The notes: generated from the letters alone by a model not told the origin. DNA of 64,000 nt from CAZYQW01 sp964649825 (GCA_964649825.1 CAZYQW010000124.1:1-64000); one strand, 5' to 3'; shown: positions 26,122-34,040, numbered from the stretch's first letter. Numbers and translations: made by a program.

Positions 26122-26925
26122 GTGCGCATCGTCTACGACGTCGGCGCCGGACCCGTCCTGCGGGCGCGACTCGAGGCGGACGAGCGAGGCGACGTGCTCC
26201 TCGACGCGGACGGCGTGGCTGCGCTCACGGCGCTCACGAGTCGCGTCGAGCGGTGCCGTCGCTGGCGCGTGCTGGTCCTCGAGGGTACGCCCGGAGTCTT
26301 CTGCGGCGGGATGGACCTGGGCGTCGCCACCACCGATCCGTCGGACGGGATCCGCGATCTCACCGTCGCATTCGCGCGATGCCTGGACCGCATGAGGCGT
26401 CTCGATCAGGCCGTGCTCTGCGTGGTCGACGGCGAGGCGGCCGGCGGCGGGGTCGGGCTCGCCGGCGCCGCCGACGTCACCGTCGCCACCGCGTCGTCGT
26501 CGTTCGCGCTCCCGGAGCTCACGCTCGGCCTCACCCCAGCGGTGGTGCTCCCGATCCTGCGCGAGCGCATGGCCCCGCAGAAGGCGCGCTGGTGGGCGCT
26601 CTCCGGCGCGCGTCTGACCGCGGCCGAGGCCGCGCGCGCCGGCCTCGTCGACGAGCTCGTCCCCCACGCGGAGGAGGCCGAGCGGACCGTGTCGCGGATC
26701 GTGCGAGGCATCCTGCGGCGGAGCCCCGAGGCGGTCGCGTCGTGGAAGCGGCTGTTCGACGAAACCGCGGCGCTCGACCGCGCGGGTGCGCTCGCCCTCG
26801 GCGCCGAGCGGACGCGACGCGCATTGTGCTCGGAATCCGTGCGCAACGCGATTCGAGGCTGGCTCGACGGCGCGGCGCCGCCCTGGTTCGACCGCGACCG
26901 CCGGCACGCGGAGGGCGCCGGATGA
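26122..26925 (+). CDS. Enoyl-CoA hydratase-like protein, ECH1-type (dehydrating), 267 aa
   Basis: A crotonase-fold protein with both oxyanion-hole segments: FCGGMD (60-65) and GEAAGGGVGL (104-113). Position right after the HMG-synthase-like gene and before the ECH2-type gene, and moderate divergence, fit the ECH1 role in beta-branching cassettes (PksH-like), where the HMG-type intermediate is dehydrated to a 3-methylglutaconyl thioester. It starts with GTG three bases after the previous stop and overlaps the next gene by four bases. Specificity is inferred from gene order. Confidence 0.83.
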   Translation: MRIVYDVGAGPVLRARLEADERGDVLLDADGVAALTALTSRVERCRRWRVLVLEGTPGVFCGGMDLGVATTDPSDGIRDLTVAFARCLDRMRRLDQAVLCVVDGEAAGGGVGLAGAADVTVATASSSFALPELTLGLTPAVVLPILRERMAPQKARWWALSGARLTAAEAARAGLVDELVPHAEEAERTVSRIVRGILRRSPEAVASWKRLFDETAALDRAGALALGAERTRRALCSESVRNAIRGWLDGAAPPWFDRDRRHAEGAG

Positions 26926-27698
26926 CTCGCCGCGTCTCCGTCTCCGTCGACGACCGAGGAATCGCGCGCCTCGCGATGGACGACGCGCGCGGGAAGAACG
27001 CGTTCAGCCGGCCATTTGTGGCCGAGCTGCGCCGTGCCCTCGCTGCCCTCTCGGACGACCGCGTGCGCGCGTGCGTCCTCACCGGCCTCCCGGACGTGTT
27101 CAGCGCCGGCGGCGACCTCGACGTGCTCATCGACCTCGCGGAACGGCGCCTGGCCCCCTACGACCTCGACCTCTGCCGCGACCTCCTCGACGTCCCGATC
27201 CCCGTGGTCGCGGCGATGGAGGGGCACGCGGTCGGAGGCGGCCTGGTCTTCGGACTGTGCTGCGACGCGGTCGTCCTCGCCCGGGAAAGCCGCTACGGGT
27301 GCAACTTCATGGACCTCGGGTTCACGCCCGGCATGGGCGCGACCACCATCCTTCGGGACGCGGTCGGCGACTACCTCGCGGCCGAGATGATGTTCGGCGC
27401 ACGGACGCTGCGCGGCTCGAGGCTCGAGGGGCGCGCGCGGGTCAACGACGTGGTACCGAAGGTCGACGTCCTCGAGCACGCGACCGCGATCGCGGCGAGC
27501 TTCGTCGACAAGCCGCGCGCGGCGCTCGCGATGCTGAAGCGGACGCTCTCGCTGCCGAAGCGGCGCGCGTTCGAGGAGGCGCGCACGCTCGAGTCGTTCA
27601 TGCACGAGGCGTGCTTCGGGCGCGCGGAGACGATCGAACGGATCCGCGAGCGGTACGTGCCGGTCCGCGCCGATACGACGCAGGAGGAGAAGCGATGA
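26922..27698 (+). CDS. Enoyl-CoA hydratase-like decarboxylase, ECH2-type (PksI-like), 258 aa
   Basis: A crotonase with FSAGGD (60-65), MEGHAVGGGLVFGL (99-112) and the segment NFMDLGFTPGMGAT (128-141). The GFTPGMGAT signature and preceding ESRYGCNF are what I recall as characteristic of the ECH2 decarboxylases (PksI/CurF-type) of polyketide beta-branching, which convert 3-methylglutaconyl-ACP to a methylcrotonyl-type unit. The product would be a methyl (or methylene) branch at a beta position of the chain. It is coupled by four-base overlaps on both sides. Confidence 0.87.
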   Translation: MTRRVSVSVDDRGIARLAMDDARGKNAFSRPFVAELRRALAALSDDRVRACVLTGLPDVFSAGGDLDVLIDLAERRLAPYDLDLCRDLLDVPIPVVAAMEGHAVGGGLVFGLCCDAVVLARESRYGCNFMDLGFTPGMGATTILRDAVGDYLAAEMMFGARTLRGSRLEGRARVNDVVPKVDVLEHATAIAASFVDKPRAALAMLKRTLSLPKRRAFEEARTLESFMHEACFGRAETIERIRERYVPVRADTTQEEKR

Positions 27699-28507
27699 TC
27701 GTTGATCTCGACGGAAAGGTCGCGCTCGTGTCGGGCGGGACGCGCGGCGTCGGCCTCGCGATCGGCCTCGCGATCGGCCGGGCCGGAGCTCACGTCCATC
27801 TGACGCACCGCTGGGGTTCGGCCGACGAGGACGACATCCGCGCGCGCTTCGCGGCGGCGGGTGCCCCCGCGCCGACCGTGATCGAGGCGGACGCAGCGCG
27901 CGACGCGGACACGGTGCGTCTCGTGGAGGCGATCCGTGGACGTCACGACGGCGTCGACGTCTTCGTGAGCAACGTCTGCGCGGTCTCCCGCGTCGACGGC
28001 GCCCTCGCGCACCGCCGGCGCGACCTGGCGAGCAGCTTGAGGTACAGCGCGTGGCCGCTCGTCGGCTACCTGCAGGCGATGAAGGCCGCGATGGGACGCT
28101 ATCCGCGGTACGTGGTCTCGATCTCGTCCGACGGACCCGACACCCACTACCCGGGCTACGACCACGTGGCGGTGGCGAAGGCGGTCGTGGAGACGCAGAG
28201 CCGCTACCTCGCCGAGCACCTGCGGGACGAGGGCGTGCGCGTGAACGTGGTGCGCGCCCGCCAGGTCGCGACTCGCGGCTACGAGGAGGCGTTCGACGCG
28301 GAGTCGCGCGCGCTCGCGTCGTTCTTCGAGGAGTTCGCGGTCTCCCCCGACGAGGTCGCCGGCGCGGTCCTCGCGCTCTGCAGCGGTCTCCTCGACGCGA
28401 TGTCCGGCCAGGTGATCCAGGTCGACCGGGGCGCGGCCTTCGTCGACAACGTGATGACGCTCGGCCCCCGGTTGCTCGAGGCCGCGCGAAACGGAGGTGC
28501 GCGATGA
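27695..28507 (+). CDS. FabL-like SDR, candidate enoyl reductase, copy 1, 270 aa
   Basis: SDR fold with GGTRGVG (14-20), SNVC around 92-95 and a catalytic pair Tyr155/Lys162 spaced Y-x6-K in GYDHVAVAKA. That spacing is the one of FabI/FabL-type enoyl-ACP reductases, not the Y-x3-K of FabG. It is a clear paralogue of the next gene (shared LTHRWGSADED, YSAWP and C-terminal CSGLLD segments). GGAGGAG lies within the end of the previous gene. Expected reaction: NAD(P)H-dependent reduction of an enoyl thioester of the growing or branched chain; a keto-reduction cannot be excluded. Confidence 0.8.
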   Translation: MIVDLDGKVALVSGGTRGVGLAIGLAIGRAGAHVHLTHRWGSADEDDIRARFAAAGAPAPTVIEADAARDADTVRLVEAIRGRHDGVDVFVSNVCAVSRVDGALAHRRRDLASSLRYSAWPLVGYLQAMKAAMGRYPRYVVSISSDGPDTHYPGYDHVAVAKAVVETQSRYLAEHLRDEGVRVNVVRARQVATRGYEEAFDAESRALASFFEEFAVSPDEVAGAVLALCSGLLDAMSGQVIQVDRGAAFVDNVMTLGPRLLEAARNGGAR

Positions 28508-29343
28508 AGCTCGTCGATCTCGACGGGAAGGCCGCTATCGTCACCGGCGGCACGGACGGCATCGGCCTCGCGACGGGGCTCGAGCTCGCCCGCCGGGGCG
28601 CCCACGTCTACCTCACCCACCGCTGGGGGTCCGCCGACGAGGACGAGATCCGCCGGCGCTTCGCGGAGTCCGGCGGGCGCGCGCCGTCGATCGTGTGCGC
28701 CGACGTGTCTTGCGACGCGGACACGCGGTCGCTGATGACACGGGTGCAGGACGACCACGACCGCGTCGAGGTGTTCGTGAGCAACGTCTCGTTCGCGCAC
28801 GTCGGCCGCGGCCCCGACGACCTCTCGCGCAGCGCGCTGCTCAGGAGCCTGGAATACAGCGCCTGGCCGTTCGTCGCGTACCTGCAGGAGATACGCCGCG
28901 TCTTCGGCCGTTGCCCGCGGTACGCGATCGGGATGTCGTCGCACGGGCCGGACTACCACCTGCCCGGCTACGACTTCGTGGCCGCGTCCAAGACGGTGAT
29001 GGAGACGTTCTGCCGCTACCTGACCGCGGACCTGCTCGGCGAGGACATCCGGGTCAACGTGCTGCGCGCGTGGTTCGTCGAGACGAAGAGCCTGGTCGCG
29101 ACCTTCGGCCCCGAGTTCGCGCCGTTCTGCCGCGCGTACCACGGGCCCGACTTCTTCCTCGCGCCCGAGGAGGTCGCGCGGGCCGTGTCCGCGCTGTGCA
29201 GCGGCCTGCTCGATGGCGTGAAGGGGCAGGTGTTGACGCTGGACCGGGGTCTCGACTTCTCGGACAACCTCGTGCGGTTGTTCGCGAACCGCGAGCGGCT
29301 CGGGCTGTCGCCATCGAGCGCTCGGTCGGACGCGGCGGTCTGA
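28504..29343 (+). CDS. FabL-like SDR, candidate enoyl reductase, copy 2, 279 aa
   Basis: Tandem paralogue of the preceding gene, overlapping it by four bases: GGTDGIG loop (15-21), the same LTHRWGSADED segment, and Tyr156/Lys163 in GYDFVAASK with Y-x6-K spacing. It differs in the region before the active site (MSSHGPDYHLPG against ISSDGPDTHYPG) and in the substrate-loop segment (AWFVETKS against ARQVATRG), which suggests a different enoyl substrate, perhaps branched versus linear. It is the last gene before a 116-base gap that carries the fifth conserved motif. Confidence 0.8.
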   Translation: MKLVDLDGKAAIVTGGTDGIGLATGLELARRGAHVYLTHRWGSADEDEIRRRFAESGGRAPSIVCADVSCDADTRSLMTRVQDDHDRVEVFVSNVSFAHVGRGPDDLSRSALLRSLEYSAWPFVAYLQEIRRVFGRCPRYAIGMSSHGPDYHLPGYDFVAASKTVMETFCRYLTADLLGEDIRVNVLRAWFVETKSLVATFGPEFAPFCRAYHGPDFFLAPEEVARAVSALCSGLLDGVKGQVLTLDRGLDFSDNLVRLFANRERLGLSPSSARSDAAV

Positions 29344-29366
29344 TTCTCGCGGATTCCCGCCCTCGG

Positions 29367-29395
29367 CTGCCGGTCCCGGTCGCGGACGTCGTGTC
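29367..29395 (+). promoter_or_regulatory. Conserved bipartite motif, copy 5 of 5
   Basis: CTGCCGGT, 12 bases, CGTCGTGTC; 65 bases before the ACP start at 29460. The ACP is thus likely to have its own promoter, as expected for a protein needed in excess. Confidence 0.6.
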
Positions 29396-29459
29396 TCTCC
29401 TCGACGCCGCGGCGCCGACAGCGACCGGAGCCGCTTCGACCGACCATCGGAGAAGTGCC

Positions 29460-29741
29460 ATGACGAACGATGCGAACACCGTCCAGGATCCGATCACCCG
29501 CGAGGCGGTCCTCGAATGCGTCCTCCGCCACCTCGTCGACACCGTCGACGACCTCGAAGGACGAGAAATCGACTCCTCGACGTCGATGCTCGACCTCGGG
29601 GTGAGCAGCCTCGACATCGTCGAGATCGTCTCTTGCAGCATGCGGGAGTTGAGGATCAAAGTGCCCCGGTCGGAGCTGAGCACGCTGAAGAACATCGACC
29701 AGCTCGTCGACCTCTTGACGCGCGTCGCGCGCGGGGAATGA
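29460..29741 (+). CDS. Acyl carrier protein, 93 aa
   Basis: A small acidic helical protein with the phosphopantetheine attachment region DLGVSSLDIVEI; Ser50 (the Ser before Leu-Asp) is the expected site. GGAG lies nine bases before the ATG. It is the only carrier protein in the window and should carry the malonyl, acetyl and acyl intermediates of the surrounding enzymes. In described beta-branching systems a separate donor ACP carries the acetyl unit; here either this ACP serves both roles or another is encoded elsewhere. No phosphopantetheinyl transferase gene is in view. Confidence 0.88.
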   Translation: MTNDANTVQDPITREAVLECVLRHLVDTVDDLEGREIDSSTSMLDLGVSSLDIVEIVSCSMRELRIKVPRSELSTLKNIDQLVDLLTRVARGE

Positions 29742-29756
29742 ATCGGCCGCGAGCGA

Positions 29757-30353
29757 TCAGGCCCGCGACGGCCCGGCTTCGTCGCCGCGCTCGCTCTCGC
29801 GGAGGCGGTTTTGCAGCCAGGCGCGAGCCATCGCCCAGTCGTTCCGGACGGTCCGCTCCGACACCCCGATGACCTCGCCGACCTCGCGCTCGCCGAGTCC
29901 CCCGAAGAAGCGCAGCTCGACGACGCGCGCGGCGCGCGGATCGAGCTCGGCGAGCCGCGCGAGCGCGTCCTCCAGGGCGAGGACGTCGATCTCACGTCCC
30001 GCGTCCGCGAACTCCACTCCGCTCAGGGTGACCCGCCGCCAGTCGCCGCCGCGCTTGGCGCGGCCGCGCTCGCGGGAGTGGTCGATCAGCACGTGCCGCA
30101 TGGCGACGGCGGCCACCGCGTAGAAGTGGGTCCGCCCCTTGAAGTCGGACGCCGTCTGGTCGACGAGCTTGAGGTACGCCTCGTGGACCACCGCGGTCGG
30201 CTGGAGCGTGTGCGACGCCGCCGGACCGACGCGCCCGAGGTAGTAACGCGCGAGGCGCCGCAGCTCGTCGTAGACGACGGGCGTCAGCCGGGCGGCGGCG
30301 TCATCGTCGCCCTCGCTCGCGAGCTTCAGGAGTCGAGTCGGGCTCTCGGTCAC
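29757..30353 (-). CDS. ECF-type RNA polymerase sigma factor (TIGR02999-like), 198 aa
   Basis: Region 2 is recognisable as LTPVVYDELRRLARYYL and HTLQPTAVVHEAYLKL; the segment RTHFYAVAAVAMRHVLIDHSRERGRAKRGG is characteristic of the TIGR02999 (ECF-SigX6/ECF43-like) sigma factors abundant in Planctomycetes and Acidobacteria. Region 4 follows with ELRFFGGLGEREVGEVIGVSERTVRNDW, a helix-turn-helix for the -35 element. No anti-sigma gene follows; such factors are commonly paired with a Ser/Thr kinase, and one lies just upstream (30414-33068) in the same direction. The start is a GTG. It is convergent with, and 15 bases from, the ACP gene. Confidence 0.9.
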   Translation of the reverse strand: MTESPTRLLKLASEGDDDAAARLTPVVYDELRRLARYYLGRVGPAASHTLQPTAVVHEAYLKLVDQTASDFKGRTHFYAVAAVAMRHVLIDHSRERGRAKRGGDWRRVTLSGVEFADAGREIDVLALEDALARLAELDPRAARVVELRFFGGLGEREVGEVIGVSERTVRNDWAMARAWLQNRLRESERGDEAGPSRA

Positions 30354-30413
30354 GGTTCATCCACTCGGTCCTACGGCAGAGACTATCAGACGGCCGCCGC
30401 TCCCGGCGAGGGT

Positions 30414-33068
30414 TCAGTCGTCGTCCGCCCCGGCCGCAAGCTCGGCCTCGAGCCGGGCGGCGACGGCGGCCGCCTCCTCGTCGCGGCCGAGGTCCGTGAG
30501 CGCGCGGGCGTACGTGCGGAGCGTCGTAGCGAGGAAGGGCGACTTGGTCTCCTGCGCGTCCTGGATCTCGAGGGAGCGCGCGTGCGCGGCCGCGGCCCCC
30601 TCGTGATCGCCGAGGTCCCTCCGCAGGTTGCCCAGGTTCTGCAGGGCGATCGCCATGTTCAGGTGGTCCTTCCCGTAGGTCGTCTCGGTGATCTCGAGCG
30701 CGCGCGTCAAGGGCGGGAGCGCTCGCTCGGGCCGGCCGCTCTGTCGATGAGCGACGGAGAGCGCGCGCAGCAGCGTGACCAGGTCGGCGTGGTCCGGCCC
30801 GGCCGCGACCTCGACGATCTCGATCGCCCGCTCGTTGTTCTCGATCGCCGCGCGGTGGTCGCCCCGCGCCGTCGCCGCCCGCGCGCGGATCGCGTACGGG
30901 ATCGCCGCGATCCGATGCCCCTCGTGTCCGCCGGTCTCGATCACCTCGATCATCCGCTCCACGTACGGCTCGGCGCGGTCGAAGCGGTCTCGATCCGCCC
31001 ACTGCAGGGCCAGGTTCCCGTTCAACAAGGCGAGGTTCAGATGGCCGGGCGGCAGAATCTCCTCGAGGATCCGGAGCGTCTCGGCGTAGTGACTCTCGCT
31101 CCGCTCGTACTCGGTCATCGCCTGGAAGAGCATCCCGAGCGAGTTGTGCGCCTGCGCGAGCTTGGGGTGGTTGGGCGGGAGCGAGTCGCGCCACAGGGCG
31201 AGCGCCTTCTCGAGGTTCCGCGCCGCGGACTCGAACCGGCCCATCTGCTGGTAGAGGCCTCCGAGCTCGTTGAACACCTGCGCGCGGTGGACGTCGTCCT
31301 TCGCGAGCACGCGCTCGGCGTGTCGCGCCGCCTCGGTCAGCTCCGCCTCGGCCTCGGCGTGCCGCGCGCTCGACGCGTAGGTGACGCCGAGCGCCATCCG
31401 CGACCGGACCACGTCCGGGTGGTCGGGCGGCAGCACGTCGAGGCGGAGACGCAGGCTCTCGTTCTGAGCCGCGACCGCGTCGTCGAACCGCTCGCGCTTC
31501 CCGTAGCAGTCGCCGAGGACGTAGAAGGCGCGCGCGAGGTCGAGCGGGTCGGTGTCCTCGTTCGTCCTCAGGATCTCCACCGCTCCTTCGAGATGCGAAG
31601 TCGCCTCCTCGAACAGTCCGAGCTGCGCGTAGGCGCGCCCGATCGCGGTCATGACGCGCGACCGGGAGAAGGGGCGGCCGGAGAGCTCCACCTCGATCGT
31701 CTCCGCGCCGCGGTCCAGGAGCTCGCGCGCGAGGATCGTCTCCCCCAGCGCGCGGCTCGGCTCCGAGACGGCGAAGAGGTCGACCATGAAGTCCGTGACC
31801 TCCTGCGCGCCGGCCGCCTCGTCGTTGGCACGACGGCGCTGCTTCTCGGCTTCGGTCGCGCGTTCGTTCGCGCGGATGGCGAGCATCGTCGAGCTGACGA
31901 GCCCGGCCACGAGGAAGGCGAGGGCCGCGACGGCGCCGACGACCAGTCCGCGGTTGCGGCGCGCGAACTTGCGGAGCTGGTAGGTGGCGCTCACCGGGCG
32001 CGCGAGGACCGGCTCGTCGCGAAGGAACCGGCGCAGGTCCGCGGCGAACGCGGCGGCGTACGCGTAGCGGTGATCGATTCCCTTCGAGAGGGCCTTCGAC
32101 ACGATCGTGTCGAGGTCGCCTCGGAGGCTCCGGTCGACGGCGCCGAGCGGCGTCGCGTCGTCCTCGACGATGATCCGAACGGCGTCGGCGAGCGTCTTGC
32201 CGCGAAGGTCGTGCGGCGACCGTCCCGACAGGAGCTCGTAGCAGACGACTCCCAGCGCGTAGACGTCCGACCTCGTGTCGGTGCGCGACGGGTCGCCGCT
32301 CGCCTGCTCGGGGCTCATGTACGCCAGGGTGCCGACGAGCTGGCCGGGGCTCGTCTGGAGCGTCGCCGACCGGACGTCCGAGTCGGTCGCGCGCGCGACC
32401 CCGAAGTCGAGGACCTTCGGCTGCCCCGAGCGGTCGACGAGGATGTTGCCCGGCTTCAGGTCGCGGTGGACGACGCCTTTCTGGTGCGCGTGCTCGACCG
32501 CGTCGCACACCTTGGCGAGCAGCGCGATCCGTTCGCGAAGGCCGAGTCCGGCGGCGTTCGCGTGCTCGAGGATCGACGTCCCCTCGACCAGTTCCATGGC
32601 GAAGTACGGCTGCGGCCCGGCGCCGTCGTCCGCCGTGCCCGCCTCGTAGATCTGCGCGATCCCCGGATGCTGCAGACGCCCGAGGACCTCGGCCTCGTGC
32701 TCGAAACGGCGGAGCAGCGAGCTCGAGAGCCACCCCGGACGGATGACTTTGAGGGCGACCGTCCGCTCGGGTCGCTCCTGCCGGGCCCGGTACACGACCC
32801 CCATGCCGCCTTCCCCGAGGACCCCGAGCACGCGGTAACCGCCCACGCGCTCAGGGATCCGGCTCGACGCCGCGTCGGCGAGCGGCCCGCAGCGCGCGGC
32901 CGCGTCGAGCACGTCGTCGGCGTCGGCAGCGAGCAGCTCCTCGACCTGGCGGCGCCGCTCGACGTCGCCGCCGCACTCGCGGTCGAGCGCCTCGCCGCGC
33001 TCGGCGGTCGGCAGCTCGCGCACGCGAAGGAAGACCTCCTTCAGCTCGCGGTACTCGCCCGGATCCAC
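30414..33068 (-). CDS. Membrane Ser/Thr protein kinase with C-terminal TPR repeats, 884 aa
   Basis: A Hanks-type kinase: glycine loop GEGGMGVVYRA (85-95), Lys107 in VALKVI, catalytic HRDLKPGN (201-208), DFG (221-223) and GTLAYMSPEQ. It is preceded by an 80-residue N-terminal helical region (RELKEVFLRVREL, RQVEELLAAD) usual in these proteins. A single membrane helix (LVVGAVAALAFLVAGLVSS) lies near residue 375. The remainder to the C-terminus is a long TPR array (repeated A-x-x-x-Y-x-x-x-L-x-x-A patterns), probably a protein-interaction module. The GTG at 33068 is preferred because GGGAG precedes it and the family starts here. It likely signals to, or is co-regulated with, the sigma factor 60 bases downstream. 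Confidence 0.9.
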   Translation of the reverse strand: MDPGEYRELKEVFLRVRELPTAERGEALDRECGGDVERRRQVEELLAADADDVLDAAARCGPLADAASSRIPERVGGYRVLGVLGEGGMGVVYRARQERPERTVALKVIRPGWLSSSLLRRFEHEAEVLGRLQHPGIAQIYEAGTADDGAGPQPYFAMELVEGTSILEHANAAGLGLRERIALLAKVCDAVEHAHQKGVVHRDLKPGNILVDRSGQPKVLDFGVARATDSDVRSATLQTSPGQLVGTLAYMSPEQASGDPSRTDTRSDVYALGVVCYELLSGRSPHDLRGKTLADAVRIIVEDDATPLGAVDRSLRGDLDTIVSKALSKGIDHRYAYAAAFAADLRRFLRDEPVLARPVSATYQLRKFARRNRGLVVGAVAALAFLVAGLVSSTMLAIRANERATEAEKQRRRANDEAAGAQEVTDFMVDLFAVSEPSRALGETILARELLDRGAETIEVELSGRPFSRSRVMTAIGRAYAQLGLFEEATSHLEGAVEILRTNEDTDPLDLARAFYVLGDCYGKRERFDDAVAAQNESLRLRLDVLPPDHPDVVRSRMALGVTYASSARHAEAEAELTEAARHAERVLAKDDVHRAQVFNELGGLYQQMGRFESAARNLEKALALWRDSLPPNHPKLAQAHNSLGMLFQAMTEYERSESHYAETLRILEEILPPGHLNLALLNGNLALQWADRDRFDRAEPYVERMIEVIETGGHEGHRIAAIPYAIRARAATARGDHRAAIENNERAIEIVEVAAGPDHADLVTLLRALSVAHRQSGRPERALPPLTRALEITETTYGKDHLNMAIALQNLGNLRRDLGDHEGAAAAHARSLEIQDAQETKSPFLATTLRTYARALTDLGRDEEAAAVAARLEAELAAGADDD

Positions 33069-33093
33069 TGGTTCGACGCTCCCGCGCTGGACA

Positions 33094-33130
33094 TCTCGCC
33101 AGCGTACCGCGGACGCGGGGGAGCGGGCGC
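33094..33130 (-). repeat. 37-bp repeat upstream of the kinase gene (also at 35253-35288)
   Basis: tctcgccagcgtaccgcg followed by a G-rich tail recurs at 35253 with about 34 of 37 identical positions. Read on the minus strand it lies 26-62 bases before the kinase start and contains GGTACGCTGGCGAGA, a plausible promoter core. The second copy has no intact gene behind it. Confidence 0.5.
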
Positions 33131-33252
33131 TTTGGACTTCCGGCGCCGGATTCGTTCGACTTCTCGAGAAACTGGGAAACCCCGGTTCGCGGCGCGCCTC
33201 TTCAGGGCGACGCGCGCCCGAATCGGATCGGGCGAGAACAAGGAGCCGAACC

Positions 33253-34020
33253 ATGACGAGACAGACCCTCGGGGTGCTTGTCCTCACGTTGATCCTCGAC
33301 GGAAGAGCGTTCGCGTCGGGCGAACTCGATCCGGCGTTCGGAAACGGCGGATCGACGATCACCGACCTCGGTGGAATCGACGTCGCGAACGCGCTGGTGC
33401 GCCAACCGGACGGCAAGTTCGTCGTCGCGGGTAGCTCGGCGGGACAGTACGCCCTCGTTCGCTACGAGCCGGACGGGACGCTCGACGCGAGCTTCGGGAA
33501 CGGTGGTATCGTCCTCGGACCCGCGGGGGGAGCGAGTTCGATCGGCCTGCAGAGCAACGGCAAGATCGTGGTCGCGGGGGCCGGAGTCGAGGTCGTGCGG
33601 TACCACGTCAATGGGTCGCTGGACACGACATTCGGCCCGAACGGGAACGGGGTCGCCACGTCGACGACCCCCGGGTCGGCGGCGGCGCTCGTCGTGCAGC
33701 CCGATGACAAGATCGTGACCGCGGGCAACTGCTGCGGAGGCACCTGGACGAACCCGTCCGGCTTCGTCGTGCGATTCACACCGAACGGCGCGCAGGGCGA
33801 GCTCCTCATCGATCCGAGCCCGGCGAGTCTCATCAAGCCCGTTCTGTTCGGCGCGCCGTGGACGGCGGCGGGCTGCCCCGTACCGTTCAAGATCCCGATC
33901 CCCGCGAACCAGAGCCTGATCGGTCTGACCGTCTACGTCCAGGGCGCGCTGTTCGACTCGTCGCCCGGCGTCGCGGTCCCCGTCGGATTGACGAACGCAG
34001 TCGAGTTCCGGATCGAGTAG
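33253..34020 (+). CDS. Exported delta-60 repeat protein, 255 aa
   Basis: After a signal peptide (LGVLVLTLILDGRAFAS) come three delta-60-type repeats (TIGR02608): LDPAFGNGG, ALVRQPDGKFVVAG, YEPDGTLDASFGNGG, GLQSNGKIVVAG, NGSLDTTFG, VVQPDDKIVTAG. Delta-60 proteins are usually much longer, with a dozen or more repeats, so this is a short version. The C-terminal 60 residues switch to the shared exported-protein segment (SLIGLTVYVQGALFD, then an Asn-containing last strand). AAGGAG precedes the ATG by eight bases. Probably extracellular; role unknown. A strong hairpin follows. Confidence 0.8.
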   Translation: MTRQTLGVLVLTLILDGRAFASGELDPAFGNGGSTITDLGGIDVANALVRQPDGKFVVAGSSAGQYALVRYEPDGTLDASFGNGGIVLGPAGGASSIGLQSNGKIVVAGAGVEVVRYHVNGSLDTTFGPNGNGVATSTTPGSAAALVVQPDDKIVTAGNCCGGTWTNPSGFVVRFTPNGAQGELLIDPSPASLIKPVLFGAPWTAAGCPVPFKIPIPANQSLIGLTVYVQGALFDSSPGVAVPVGLTNAVEFRIE

Positions 34021-34040
34021 GCGCGTCCGACTCGGAGGTC

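Noticed and set aside
13317..29741. Ladderane or carotenoid biosynthesis
   Set aside because: The phytoene-desaturase-like flavoprotein and FabF/FabZ/FabG/ACP genes recall those clusters, but the beta-branching cassette and the sphingolipid-type triad do not belong to either, and there is no phytoene synthase or radical SAM gene.
29811..33434. A 1207-residue plus-strand open frame
   Set aside because: Antisense to the sigma factor and kinase genes, which have full family motifs.
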